Numbered from the stretch's first letter, positions 7,481 to 16,030 are shown. The stretch: 37,171 bases of DNA from JBCDBY01 sp039182715 (GCA_039182715.1 JBCDBY010000005.1:1-37171); one strand, 5' to 3'. A program made the numbers and translations. Notes: generated by a model from the letters alone, not told the origin.

Positions 7481-9052
7481 TCATTTGAGGGGCGACGTGC
7501 GCGCCGCCACCGTCGCGCGCTTCCAGAAAAGCAGCGCAAACGAGGTCCCGACGATGCCGTTCGGCAGGCCGCCATTGTCGCGCTGCGCGGCCAGCAGCAG
7601 CTCCGAACCCTCCCGGTACCAGTCGCGCGTGCCGATGTAGCGCTGGTCGAGCAGCACGCCGACGCGCTCCATGTTGAAGAGGTAGTAGGCCCACCATGCG
7701 CCGGGCTGGAACGGGTTCTCGCGCAGGTCGTAGTACTCCTCCAGCCACGCCAGCGCATCGCGAATGCCGGCGCGCGTGCGCTTCGCGTAGTGGGTCTGGA
7801 ACTTCACGTTGCGCGCGAGCGCCTGCTGGCACAGGACGAGCGAGCAGAGCCCCGCCGAAGTCATCGCGCCGGTCGGATTCGCGCGCTCGTGGTAACCGAA
7901 GCCGCGCGCCTGCGCGTGCTCGTAGCGCCGGCGCTCGAACTCACCCTGCTTGAAGTAGCGCGAAACCTGCAGCTTGGGCCCCTCCTTCTCCTGCACGCCC
8001 AGAAGGAAGCGGAGCGTCGGCATCCACACCTTGGAGGTCGGCACGCCGCAGCGGTTGGCGGCGGCGAGGCCGAAGAGCGCGTACTGCGTGTTCGAGAGAT
8101 CCCAACCGCCGTGCGGATAGCGCCACACCGGGAAGAGCGGCCGCTGCTTCTCCGGATACCCACCGCCCTGCTGCTTCGCCAACCAGCTCGCCAGCTGGAC
8201 GATCCAGTCGCGGTCGCGATCGGGAATGACGCGTTTCGCCTCGCGCGGGTTGGCGCCTTCCGGGAAATAGCGCGCCTCGATCGCCATGAGCAGCACGGCG
8301 CAGGTGTAGACGTGGTTGGGCTTCCAGCCGCGCAACTGCGCGAACGCGCCCTGCACCGCGGGATCTTCCGGCTTCACGCCCGCCTTGAGCATTGCCAGCG
8401 CCGCGAGCGCGGTCACGCCCATGGTGTGCGAGCGCAGCTCCCACGTGCCGTTGGTCTGCTGCATGAGCCGCAGGTACTGCACGCCCTTGCCGATGCCCTC
8501 GTTCACGCGGCGGCGGAACGCGGTCGGGTAGGCGCCCGGATTGAACGGCTGGTCGATCGCGAGGTACTTCGTCAGGTCCTTGCCGGGCGCCGCGTAGAGC
8601 AAACCGCCCATCCACGCCGCGCGCCCGCGGCCGGCACCGCGCGCCTCCAGCTCGAGGATGAGCACGCCATCCAGCGGCACCTCGAGCTGCACCGGCTCGG
8701 CGCCGGGGAAGAGCGGCGGCGTCGAGGCGAGCACGCGTCCGCGCCCGTGCACCAGGAAGCGCACCGGCCCCTTGCCGCCGTCGAGCACGCCGACCTTCAC
8801 CTCGAGCTTCGCGAAGCGCCCGTCGAGCAGGTAGGCGACGCGACTGCCGCGCGTCACGCTCAGCCCTCGAAGGCGTTTGCCGCCGATTGTGAGGCCGGGC
8901 GCCTTCGACGTCCGGCTGCGCATCATCAGGCCGCCCTTCTCGTAGGCCGGCTCGAGGTCGCGCAGCGGGATCCGCGTCGGCTTGGCGCAGACCGTCCCCG
9001 CGAGGGCCAGCAGGGCCGCGAGGCTAGTGAGCTTCCAACCAGTTATCGCCAA
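7481..9052 (-). CDS. Secreted terpenoid-cyclase/prenyltransferase-fold protein
   Basis: A 523-residue exported protein. The start is a TTG at 9052: it is the only usable start after an in-frame stop at 9065, it has GAGG six bases upstream, and it opens a signal peptide (LTSLAALLALAGTVCA, then KPT). Residues ~30-170 form a beta-rich N-terminal region. From ~175 the sequence has alpha/alpha-toroid repeats of the squalene-cyclase/prenyltransferase type: GKGVQYLRLMQQTNGTWE, MGVTALAALAMLKAG, YTCAVLLMAIEA, DWIVQLASWLAKQQGGGYP, HGGWDLSNTQYALFGLAAA. Secreted members of this fold are common in planctomycetes and usually lack cyclase chemistry; enzymatic activity is not implied. The start lies inside the 3' end of the unbroken polA frame (29-bp overlap), so it is probably co-transcribed with polA. 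Confidence 0.85.
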   Translation of the reverse strand: MAITGWKLTSLAALLALAGTVCAKPTRIPLRDLEPAYEKGGLMMRSRTSKAPGLTIGGKRLRGLSVTRGSRVAYLLDGRFAKLEVKVGVLDGGKGPVRFLVHGRGRVLASTPPLFPGAEPVQLEVPLDGVLILELEARGAGRGRAAWMGGLLYAAPGKDLTKYLAIDQPFNPGAYPTAFRRRVNEGIGKGVQYLRLMQQTNGTWELRSHTMGVTALAALAMLKAGVKPEDPAVQGAFAQLRGWKPNHVYTCAVLLMAIEARYFPEGANPREAKRVIPDRDRDWIVQLASWLAKQQGGGYPEKQRPLFPVWRYPHGGWDLSNTQYALFGLAAANRCGVPTSKVWMPTLRFLLGVQEKEGPKLQVSRYFKQGEFERRRYEHAQARGFGYHERANPTGAMTSAGLCSLVLCQQALARNVKFQTHYAKRTRAGIRDALAWLEEYYDLRENPFQPGAWWAYYLFNMERVGVLLDQRYIGTRDWYREGSELLLAAQRDNGGLPNGIVGTSFALLFWKRATVAARTSPLK

Positions 9053-11690
9053 CGCCGACCTCGGCTACGAGGGGCACGCGCAACTCCAGTGCACCCTCCA
9101 TCTCGGAACGCACCAGCGCGGACGCCTGCTCCACTTCTTTTTACGGCGCCTCGAAGACGAGCTCATCGTGCACCTGCAGGATCATGCGGGTCGCGAGCCC
9201 CTCCTCCTGCAGGCGGCGATGAATGCGAATCATCGCGACCTTGATGAGATCGGCCGCGGTGCCCTGCACCGGCGTGTTCTTGGCCATGTTCTCCGCCTGG
9301 GCACGCACGCCGGGATCGCCGCTGTGCACGTCCGGAATCGAGCGGCGGCGGCCGAGCAGCGTCATGACGTAGCCGTCCTGGCGCGCGTGCTCCACGGCCT
9401 CCTTCTGGAACTCCGGCACCTTCGGGAACTCGCGGAAGTACGCGTCGAGAAACGCGCGCCCCTCGTCCATGGTGATCTTGAGATCGCGCGACAGCCGCTG
9501 CGGGCCCATGCCGTAGAGAATGCCGAAGTTGATCGCCTTGGCGCTGCCGCGCTGCTCGCGCGACACCTCGGCGAGCGGCACGTCGAACATGCGCGCCGCG
9601 GTCTCCGCGTGCACGTCGCCCTCGCGCTCGTAGACGTCGATCAGCCCGGGATCGCCGCTCAGGTGCGCCATGAGCCGCAGCTCGATCTGGCTGTAGTCGG
9701 CGCTCAGCAGCTTGCAGCCCTCGCCCGCCACGAAGGCGCGTCGAATGCGGCGGCCCAGCTCCGTGCGCACGGGGATGTTCTGCAGGTTGGGGTCGTTGCT
9801 GGAGAGCCGCCCGGTCGCCGCCACCGTCTGGTTGAACGACGAATGGATGCGATGGTCGTCGGGGTGCACCATCGTCGGCAGCGCGTCGACGTAGGTCGAC
9901 TTGAGCTTGGTCACCTCGCGGTACTCCAGCAGCTTCGCGACGATCGGGTGCTCGGCGTACGCCTCCAGCGTCTGCGCATCGGTCGAGTAGGCGCCGGTCT
10001 TCGTCTTGCGCGGCTTCTTGCGCTTGCCCTTCTGGATCTCCAGCTTCTCGAACAGGATCGGCCCGAGCTGCTTGGGCGACTTGACGTTGAACTCCTCGCC
10101 GGCGATCTCGTGGATCTCCGCCACGAGCCGTTCGGCGGTCTCCTCCAGCTCCTTGCTCATGCCGGCGAGGTAATCGGAGTCGAGCGCCACGCCGGCGCGC
10201 TCCATGTCCATCAGCACCGGCACCAGCGGCATCTCGACCTCGTCGAAGAGCTTGGTCAGCTCGTGCTCCGCGAGCTGCGGCCGGAAGAACTCGACCAGCC
10301 GGTAGGTGCAGTCGGCATCCTCGGCGGCGTACTCCGCGACGGTGGCGACCGCGACCTCGGCCATCGTGATCTGCCCCTTGCCCTTGCCGATCAGCTCCTC
10401 GGTCGGCGTCTTGCGCACGCCGAGGTGGCGCAGCGACATGGTGTCGAGGTTGTGGTTGCCGCGCCCCGGCTCCAGCAGGTAGCTCGCGATCATCGTGTCG
10501 AACGCGAGATGCGCGACCTCGATGCCGTGCGTGCGCAGCACCTGCGCGTCGTACTTCATGTTCTGCCCGCCCTTGGGCAGCGACGCGTCCTCCAGCAGCT
10601 CCTTGCACTTCGCGTGCACGACCTTGCTCCACGGCACGTAGACCGCCTCGTGCGCCTGCCACGAGAACGCGATGCCGACCATCTCCGCGCTGTACGGATC
10701 GAGGCTGGTCGTCTCCGTGTCGTAGACGGCGAAGCCCGCCGCGCGCATGGCGGCGATCGCCTCGTCGAGCTCCTCGCCCTCGTCGATCAGTCGGTAGCCG
10801 TCGGTCTCCGCCGGCGCCGCGGTGTCGCCCGCGAAACGGTCGCGCAGCGAGTTGAACTCCAGCTCGTCGAAGAGCCGGCGCAGCGTCTCCCCGTCCTGAC
10901 GGTCCTCGTGCATCGGCTCGAACGCGAAGTCGATCGGCACCTCGGTGTGGATCGTCACCAGCTCCTTCGACATGCGCGCCTGGTCGGCGAACTCGATCAG
11001 GTTCTCGGTCGTCTTGCTCTTCTTCTCCGCCGGCGCCATCTCCAGCACGCGCTCGAGGCTGCCGTGCTTCTGGATGAGCGCCGCCGCCTTCTTGGGACCG
11101 ACGAGCGGCACGCCCGGCACGTTGTCGGACGAGTCCCCCATCAGCCCGAGCACGTCGACCACCTTCTCCGGCGGCACGCCGAACTTCGCCTCGACGCCAT
11201 CGGCGCGAATCAGCTCGGGCCCGCCGCGCTTGGAAATGTCGTAGATGGCCGTCTGTTCGGAGACGAGCTGCATCATGTCCTTGTCGCCGGAAACGATGCG
11301 CACCTTCAGCCCCTGCTGCTCGGCGCGGCGCGCGGCGGTCCCGATGATGTCGTCCGCCTCGAAGCCCGCCTTCTCCAGCACCGGCACGCCGAGCGCCTCG
11401 GTCAGCTCCTTGATGACCGGGAACTGCGCGACCATCTCCGTCGGCGCCTTCTCGCGCGTCGCCTTGTAATCGGGGAACTGCTCCTTGCGGAAGGTGGGCT
11501 CCGGGCGGTCGAAGGCGACGAACATATGCGTCGCCTTGTCCTCGTCCATGAGGCGCAGCAGCGCGGTCACGAATCCGAAGGTGGCCGAGGTGTCCTGCCC
11601 CTTCGAGTTCACCAGCGGGTTGCGGATGAAGGCGAAGTGGGAGCGGTAGGCGAGCGCGGTGCCGTCGACGAGGTACAGAGTTTCCGCCAT
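9024..11690 (-). pseudogene. polA: DNA polymerase I, interrupted by an in-frame TAA (9141-9143)
   Basis: DNA polymerase I, which fills repair gaps and removes Okazaki primers. Up to the first stop it is 849 residues: an N-terminal 5'-3' exonuclease (LVDGTALAYRS, AFDRPEPTFR, SGDKDMMQL, GDSSDNVPGV); a proofreading exonuclease with intact motifs (YDTETTSLDP, NMKYDAQVL, YAAEDADCTY); and the polymerase with motif A DYSQIELRLMAHLSGD, motif B RGSAKAINFGILYG and motif C QVHDELVFEAP. A TAA then stops translation, but the same frame continues for 38 codons (KEVEQASALVRSEMEGALEL ... VGVGDNWLEAH) to a TAG at 9024, exactly the normal Pol I C-terminus. The stop replaces one residue without changing spacing, so it is a single nonsense substitution or a sequence error. 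Intact length would be 888 aa. Confidence 0.88.
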
Positions 11691-11697
11691 GAGGGAG

Positions 11698-11704
11698 CAT
11701 TATG
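11698..11704. promoter_or_regulatory. Overlapping divergent -10 boxes for polA and the HAD gene
   Basis: The 21-base gap between the polA ATG (11690, minus) and the HAD ATG (11712, plus) contains CATTATG. Read on the plus strand, CATTAT (11698-11703) ends 8 bases before the HAD start. Read on the minus strand, CATAAT (11699-11704) ends 8 bases before the polA start. Two divergent promoters would thus share one near-palindrome and give leaderless transcripts; no room exists for 5' leaders unless promoters lie inside the opposite gene. Confidence 0.55.
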
Positions 11705-11711
11705 GCGAGCC

Positions 11712-12407
11712 ATGCAGTTCGACGCGATCATCTTCGACTTCGGGAACACGCTGGTGCCGTGGGGTCCGGAGCAGGGCCGCGCGCTCTACGACGCCGCCCG
11801 GCGCGTCCTCGAGGCCGAGGCGGGGCCCATCGAGGACTTCTTCACGAAGGCCCGGAACGCGCACATGGGGCTCGTCCGCGAGCGCGAAGACGGCTCCATG
11901 CGCGAGGTGACGTGCGCCGAGTTCGTCGCCGCGATCATGGGCGCCGAGCAGCCGGCCGACCTGGTCGAGAAGGTGGAATCGGAGTCGCATCGCACCTTCG
12001 TCGAGCTCTGCACGGTGCCGCCGCACGTCCGGCCGCTCCTGGAGCGGCTCCGCGAGCGCTACCGGCTGGGCGTGCTCTCCAACTTCTTCCTGCACGGCAC
12101 GGTCGAGGAGGTGCTGCAGACCGGCGGGCTCTGGGAGCTCTTCGAGCACGTCGAGGTCTCGAGCACCGAGGGCTGGATGAAGCCGCACCCCGCCCCGTTC
12201 GAGGCGGTCCGCATGGCGCTCGGCAGCGAGATGGAGCGCACGCTCATGGTCGGCGACGACTTCTTCGCGGACGTGGTGGGCGGCTTTCGCGCCGGCCTGC
12301 TGACCGCGCTCACCCACGAGTACCGGCAGGCCGATCCCTTCGACGCGCGCGCGCCGGAGGTGAAGGCGGACCGTATCCTGAGCAGCCTCGATGAGCTCGC
12401 CCGTTAA
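11712..12407 (+). CDS. HAD-superfamily hydrolase
   Basis: A 231-residue haloacid-dehalogenase-superfamily hydrolase, probably a phosphatase on a small phosphorylated metabolite in the cytosol. Motif I is DFGNTLVPWG (nucleophile Asp9 in IIFDFGNT; the usual second Asp is Asn here), motif II LGVLSNFF (Ser), motif III the lysine of GWMKPHPAPF, and motif IV MVGDDFFADVVGG. A helical cap lies between residues ~15 and 95, as in subfamily IA. The ATG at 11712 is the only in-frame start; GAGGGAG 14 bases upstream is too far to be a good ribosome site. The Asp-to-Asn change two residues after the nucleophile is noteworthy because that residue normally acts as general acid/base; it may reduce or alter activity. 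The next gene overlaps its end by 17 bases. Confidence 0.88.
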   Translation: MQFDAIIFDFGNTLVPWGPEQGRALYDAARRVLEAEAGPIEDFFTKARNAHMGLVREREDGSMREVTCAEFVAAIMGAEQPADLVEKVESESHRTFVELCTVPPHVRPLLERLRERYRLGVLSNFFLHGTVEEVLQTGGLWELFEHVEVSSTEGWMKPHPAPFEAVRMALGSEMERTLMVGDDFFADVVGGFRAGLLTALTHEYRQADPFDARAPEVKADRILSSLDELAR

Positions 12408-13500
12408 TCCCGAGTACCGTCTCCTCGCCCTGAAGCGCAAGGTCAACGACCTGCTCATGAGCCGGCGTCTGTCGGCCGACCCGGAGCGCACCGGCATCGT
12501 CGAACTGGGCGACTTCGGCAAGAAGTGCGACGCGCTGGCCGACCACTGCGCCGAGAGCGTGACCGAGCTGCACGCGGTCCGCGGCGCCGAGGCCCGCACG
12601 GCCGCGCGCATCGCGGAGGAGCTCGAACTCGCGGCGCGCATCGCGGCGCGCATGGAGGAGCTGCCCCGCACGACGGCGCGCATCCACAAGCAGTGCGAGC
12701 TGCTCGAGGCGCCGGCGCGCACGCTGCAGACCGCGCTCGACGTGGAGCTGCTGATGGAAGAAGACGACCTCGCGTTCGGCCTCGGCGCGCTCGCCGAAGC
12801 GGAGCGCGCGCACTTCGACGAGCTGCTGGCGTTCGAGGGCACCATCCGCTCGCCCGCGCCGCGTCCGGTGCCGCTCGGCGCGCTGCGGCGGGCGCTGCGC
12901 CGCGCCATGCTCGAACACGAGGAGGGGCCGTTTCACCTCGCGGTGACCGACGCGGGCCGCCTCGAGTTCGGCGACCAGTGGTTCGACGCGGAGGGCGAAC
13001 CGGTCGAGCAGGAGGAGCTGCCGCGATCGGTCAACGAGCCGCGCGAGACCAAGCAGGCGCTCGACCTGTTCCTCGCAAGCCCCGACGAGGCGCTGAAGGA
13101 CTTTCTGCTCGTCAAGGCGATCGACGCGGGCCTGCTCGCGCTGCTCGGGCCCAAGCTCGGCACGCACGCCTGGGTGACGGCGGCGCGCGCGCTGCCGCGG
13201 CGGCCGGGCAAGCGAGCCGGCGTGCGTCCCGAAGCGGTGCAGCGCGACCTCCCCGGCTGGGACCCCGAGGAGGCGGCGCGCGGCGCGGACAAGCTCGCCA
13301 ACAAGCGCGCCGGCCCGGAGTGGGCGCGACTGCCGAAGGCGCCCTACTGCTACCACCTCTTCGGCGGCGCCGACGATGCGCTGACAACCGACCTGCTCAC
13401 CCTCGGCCCGGCGCTCAAGCGCATGGAAAAAGGCGAGACGGTCGAGGACATCCGGCCTGTCGCATTGCGGGTCTGGCGCACGCTGGCGGGCTCGCTCTGA
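12391..13500 (+). CDS. Coiled-coil hypothetical protein
   Basis: A 369-residue soluble protein with no recognised domain. It starts at an ATG that overlaps the HAD gene by 17 bases, indicating translational coupling. Residues ~55-115 are an Ala/Arg/Glu-rich helix with heptad character (EARTAARIAEELELAARIAA, RMEELPRTTARIHKQCELLE). The middle is acidic, and the C-terminal part contains KAPYCYHLFGGADDALTTDL and a final basic helix. Two long stretches rich in Arg/Pro may be flexible. No signal peptide, membrane segment or nucleotide-binding motif is visible. A weak TATCCT box lies 11 bases upstream of the ATG within the HAD gene. The job is unknown; it may work with the HAD hydrolase. Confidence 0.75.
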   Translation: MSSPVNPEYRLLALKRKVNDLLMSRRLSADPERTGIVELGDFGKKCDALADHCAESVTELHAVRGAEARTAARIAEELELAARIAARMEELPRTTARIHKQCELLEAPARTLQTALDVELLMEEDDLAFGLGALAEAERAHFDELLAFEGTIRSPAPRPVPLGALRRALRRAMLEHEEGPFHLAVTDAGRLEFGDQWFDAEGEPVEQEELPRSVNEPRETKQALDLFLASPDEALKDFLLVKAIDAGLLALLGPKLGTHAWVTAARALPRRPGKRAGVRPEAVQRDLPGWDPEEAARGADKLANKRAGPEWARLPKAPYCYHLFGGADDALTTDLLTLGPALKRMEKGETVEDIRPVALRVWRTLAGSL

Positions 13501-13526
13501 TCCGCTTCGTAGCTCGCTTTCGCGGG

Positions 13527-13532
13527 TAATCT
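13527..13532 (+). promoter_or_regulatory. -10 box (TAATCT) for clpP
   Basis: TAATCT followed by seven bases (AGAGCGC) and the clpP ATG at 13540, in the 39-base gap after the coiled-coil gene. No Shine-Dalgarno sequence is present, so a near-leaderless clpP mRNA is likely. No strong -35 is apparent. Confidence 0.5.
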
Positions 13533-13539
13533 AGAGCGC

Positions 13540-14103
13540 ATGTCCGAATCCAACCGGCCGCCCCAGAAGATCCTCGACCGTCTGCTCGACCAGCGCATCG
13601 TGCTGCTGTCCGAGCCGGTCATGCCGGAAGCGGCGGAGCGCCTCGTCGCGCAGCTGCTCTATCTCGACGCGGTCGACTCCAAGAAGCCGATCCACTTCTA
13701 CATCAACACGCCCGGCGGCTCGATCAGCGACGGATTCGCCATCTTCGACACCTGCCGCGCGATCAACGCCGAAGTCAAGACGATCTGCACCGGCATGAGC
13801 GCCTCGATGGGCACCATCCTGATGCTCGCGCCGACCGAGAAGAAGAACCGCGTCTACCTGCCGAACACGCGCTTCATGATCCACCAGCCGAGCGGCGGCT
13901 ACCGCGGCTCCGCGTCCGACATCGAGATCGGCGCCAAGGAGATCCTGAAGACGCGCGACCGCCTCATCGAGATCTACGCCGAGGCGGGCATCGACTCCGA
14001 CCGCGTGCGCGACGACATGAACCGCGACTACTGGATGAACTCCGACGAAGCCGTCGATTACGGCCTGGTGGATCGCGTCGTGGCCAGCGTCAACGACGTG
14101 TGA
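13540..14103 (+). CDS. clpP: ATP-dependent Clp protease proteolytic subunit
   Basis: ClpP, the serine-protease chamber that degrades proteins unfolded by ClpX/ClpA-type ATPases in the cytosol. The 187-residue product is slightly short and begins almost directly at the mature core, with little or no propeptide. The triad is present: Ser89 in CTGMSASMGTI, His115 in RFMIHQPSGGYRG, and an Asp (about 159) in VRDDMNRDYWM. The oxyanion strand INTPGGSISDG and the C-terminal EAVDYGLVDRV are typical. No clpX gene adjoins it. The neighbouring membrane protease starts with a GTG that overlaps the clpP stop (GTGTGA), so the two are translationally coupled, an unusual pairing of cytosolic and membrane proteolysis. 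Confidence 0.96.
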   Translation: MSESNRPPQKILDRLLDQRIVLLSEPVMPEAAERLVAQLLYLDAVDSKKPIHFYINTPGGSISDGFAIFDTCRAINAEVKTICTGMSASMGTILMLAPTEKKNRVYLPNTRFMIHQPSGGYRGSASDIEIGAKEILKTRDRLIEIYAEAGIDSDRVRDDMNRDYWMNSDEAVDYGLVDRVVASVNDV

Positions 14104-15317
14104 CCGCCGCGTTCCTGGTCGTCCTGGGCGCCGGGCTTGCCATCCGTCTCTACCTGGCGGCCCGGCAGATGCGCCACGTCGCCGCCCACCGCGACGCGGT
14201 GCCGGCGGCGTTCGAGAACCGCATCGGACTCGACGCGCATCGCAAGGCGGCCGACTACACGATCGCGCGCACGCGCTTCGGCATCGTGCGCGCGATCGCG
14301 GGCGCGATCCTGCTGCTCATCTGGACGCTGGGCGGCGGCATCGAACTGCTCGCCTCGCTGGTCGGCGCGCAAGGCATCGGCGGCGGCACGCTGTTTCTGC
14401 TGATCGCGTTTCTCGTCTCCGCGATCCCGCTGCTGCCGTTCGACCTCTATCGCACCTTCGTGATCGAGGAGCGCTTCGGCTTCAACCGCACGTCGGGCAA
14501 GCTCTTCGTCCTCGACATGGTCAAGGGCGTGCTGCTCGGCGGCGCGATCGGCGCCCCGCTGGCGGCCGGCGCGCTCTGGATTCTCGCCCACGGCGGCACG
14601 TGGTGGTGGATCTGGCTCTGGGTCGCCTACCTCGCCTTCTCGTTTTTCTTCGCGTGGGCGTGGCCGACCTTTCTGGCGCCGATCTTCTTCAAGTTCACGC
14701 CGCTGCCGGACGGCGAGCTCAAGGAGCGCGTGCGCGACCTGCTCGACCGCACCGGCTACGACAACGACGGCATCTTCATCATGGACGGCTCGCGCCGCTC
14801 CGCGCACGCCAACGCGTTTTTCGCCGGGCTCGGCAAGCGCAAGCGCGTCGTGCTGTTCGACACGCTGTGCGAGATGCTGCAGACCGACGAGCTGGAGTCG
14901 GTGCTGGCCCACGAGATCGGCCACGCCAAGCTGCGCCACATTCGCCAGCGCATCGTGGCGGGCGCCATCCAGACGCTGCTGGTGCTGGGGCTTTTCGCGT
15001 GGCTGCGCGACCAGCCCTGGTTCCAGGCGGGGCTCGGCGTGCAGGAGGCGACCGACGCGACGGCGCTGCTGCTGTTGCTCTGGGTCGGCCCCGTCTTCGC
15101 CTTCCCGATCGGGCCGCTGTGGAGCTACTGGTCGCGCGTGCACGAGTACGAGGCGGACGCCTACGCGCGCGACGAGACCTCCGCGGACGCGCTGGCCCGC
15201 GCGCTCGTGCGTCTTTATGAAACCAACGCGTCGACACTGACCCCCGACCCGCTGCACTCCGCGTATTACGATTCCCATCCCCCGGCCGCGCTGCGGTTGG
15301 GTCGGTTGGAAACATGA
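14100..15317 (+). CDS. M48-family membrane metalloprotease (Ste24/CAAX protease 1-like)
   Basis: A 405-residue integral-membrane zinc metalloprotease of family M48A, related to Ste24. The zinc site is visible: HEIGH at residues 271-275 and the third ligand Glu351 in HEYEADAYA. At least six hydrophobic segments flank it (for example AIAGAILLLIWTLGGGIELL, IGGGTLFLLIAFLVSAIPLL, WWWIWLWVAYLAFSFFFAWA). ERFGFNRT before the third segment is a Ste24 signature. It should cleave misfolded or prenyl-like membrane substrates at the cytosolic face of the inner membrane. It starts with GTG, overlapping clpP by 4 bases, and ends in an ATGA overlap with the TPR lipoprotein, so clpP, this gene and the lipoprotein form a coupled unit. 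Confidence 0.92.
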   Translation: MTAAFLVVLGAGLAIRLYLAARQMRHVAAHRDAVPAAFENRIGLDAHRKAADYTIARTRFGIVRAIAGAILLLIWTLGGGIELLASLVGAQGIGGGTLFLLIAFLVSAIPLLPFDLYRTFVIEERFGFNRTSGKLFVLDMVKGVLLGGAIGAPLAAGALWILAHGGTWWWIWLWVAYLAFSFFFAWAWPTFLAPIFFKFTPLPDGELKERVRDLLDRTGYDNDGIFIMDGSRRSAHANAFFAGLGKRKRVVLFDTLCEMLQTDELESVLAHEIGHAKLRHIRQRIVAGAIQTLLVLGLFAWLRDQPWFQAGLGVQEATDATALLLLLWVGPVFAFPIGPLWSYWSRVHEYEADAYARDETSADALARALVRLYETNASTLTPDPLHSAYYDSHPPAALRLGRLET

Positions 15318-16030
15318 GACTCGCCTGGCTCCTCTTCCTGCTTCCCGCCTGCGCGGGTCCCCGGGAAGATCCGGAACCGCCGCCGCCCGAACAGACGCCG
15401 GAGGATCTCCGCGTCGTCGGCGACATCCATTTCCTCGCGGCCGCCAGCGCCACCTACCGCGCGCTGATCACGATCGAGTCAAGCTCGATGGAAGAGCTGC
15501 TCGATGCGGAGAACCGGCTGCCGGAGGACGTCCGCGCCCGGGTGGCCGTGCACGCTTCCGCCGGGCAACAGATTGCCGACATGTGGCTCGAGCAGGAGCC
15601 CGACAACGCGGAGGCGCACCTGCTCGCCACCTCCCTGCTCGGCTTCGAAGGCATCGCCAAGGGCAAGCTGAGTGCGTTCCTCGAGGGCATCCCCAACCGC
15701 ATGACGCGCGCCTGCGCGAAGCTGATCGAGCTCGACGAGACGGTGCGTTCGGCCGGGCCGCTGCAGGTGCAGGGCCGCTTCCGCACCATCGTGCCGTTCC
15801 CCTACCGGCAGCTCGACACCGCGATCCGCTCCCTGGAGCGCGCGCGCGGCATCGCGCCGGTCAAACAGACGCTCTACTTCCTCGGCGACGCCTACGCGTG
15901 GAAGGGTCGCATGGGCGAAGCGGAGCGGACCTGGCGCGCTGCCCTCGTCGCGCCGAGCTCCGAGCGCACGGAGAAACTCGCCGGGTACATCGACCAGCTC
16001 GTCGAGCAGCGCCTCGCGATGCTCAAGTGA
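15314..16030 (+). CDS. TPR-like lipoprotein
   Basis: A 238-residue lipoprotein. The signal peptide MRLAWLLFLLPAC ends in a good lipobox (LPAC) at residue 13, followed by a Pro/Glu-rich linker (EDPEPPPPEQTPED). The rest is alpha-helical, with TPR-like segments such as WLEQEPDNAEAHLLATSLLG and QTLYFLGDAYAWKGRMGEAE, typical of periplasmic scaffold lipoproteins. A close match to a named family (for instance TRAP-T-associated TatT-like lipoproteins) is possible but not proven. The ATG overlaps the stop of the M48 protease (ATGA), suggesting a partner role in envelope proteolysis. Its 3' end overlaps the convergent polyketide synthase gene by 8 bases, which leaves no space for a terminator between them. 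Confidence 0.85.
   Translation: MRLAWLLFLLPACAGPREDPEPPPPEQTPEDLRVVGDIHFLAAASATYRALITIESSSMEELLDAENRLPEDVRARVAVHASAGQQIADMWLEQEPDNAEAHLLATSLLGFEGIAKGKLSAFLEGIPNRMTRACAKLIELDETVRSAGPLQVQGRFRTIVPFPYRQLDTAIRSLERARGIAPVKQTLYFLGDAYAWKGRMGEAERTWRAALVAPSSERTEKLAGYIDQLVEQRLAMLK

Noticed and set aside
9141..9143. Possible reassignment of TAA to an amino acid
   Set aside because: TAA ends other clear genes here (HAD at 12405-12407, the barrel gene at 23119-23121, the cyclase at 27105-27107), with non-homologous sequence after them.
8982..11700. Long plus-strand open frame (over 2.7 kb) antisense to polA, and similar long antisense frames elsewhere
   Set aside because: High GC codon bias leaves the antisense frames open. 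They translate to His/Arg/Leu/Ala-rich low-complexity text with no domains, while the minus-strand frame is unmistakable polA.
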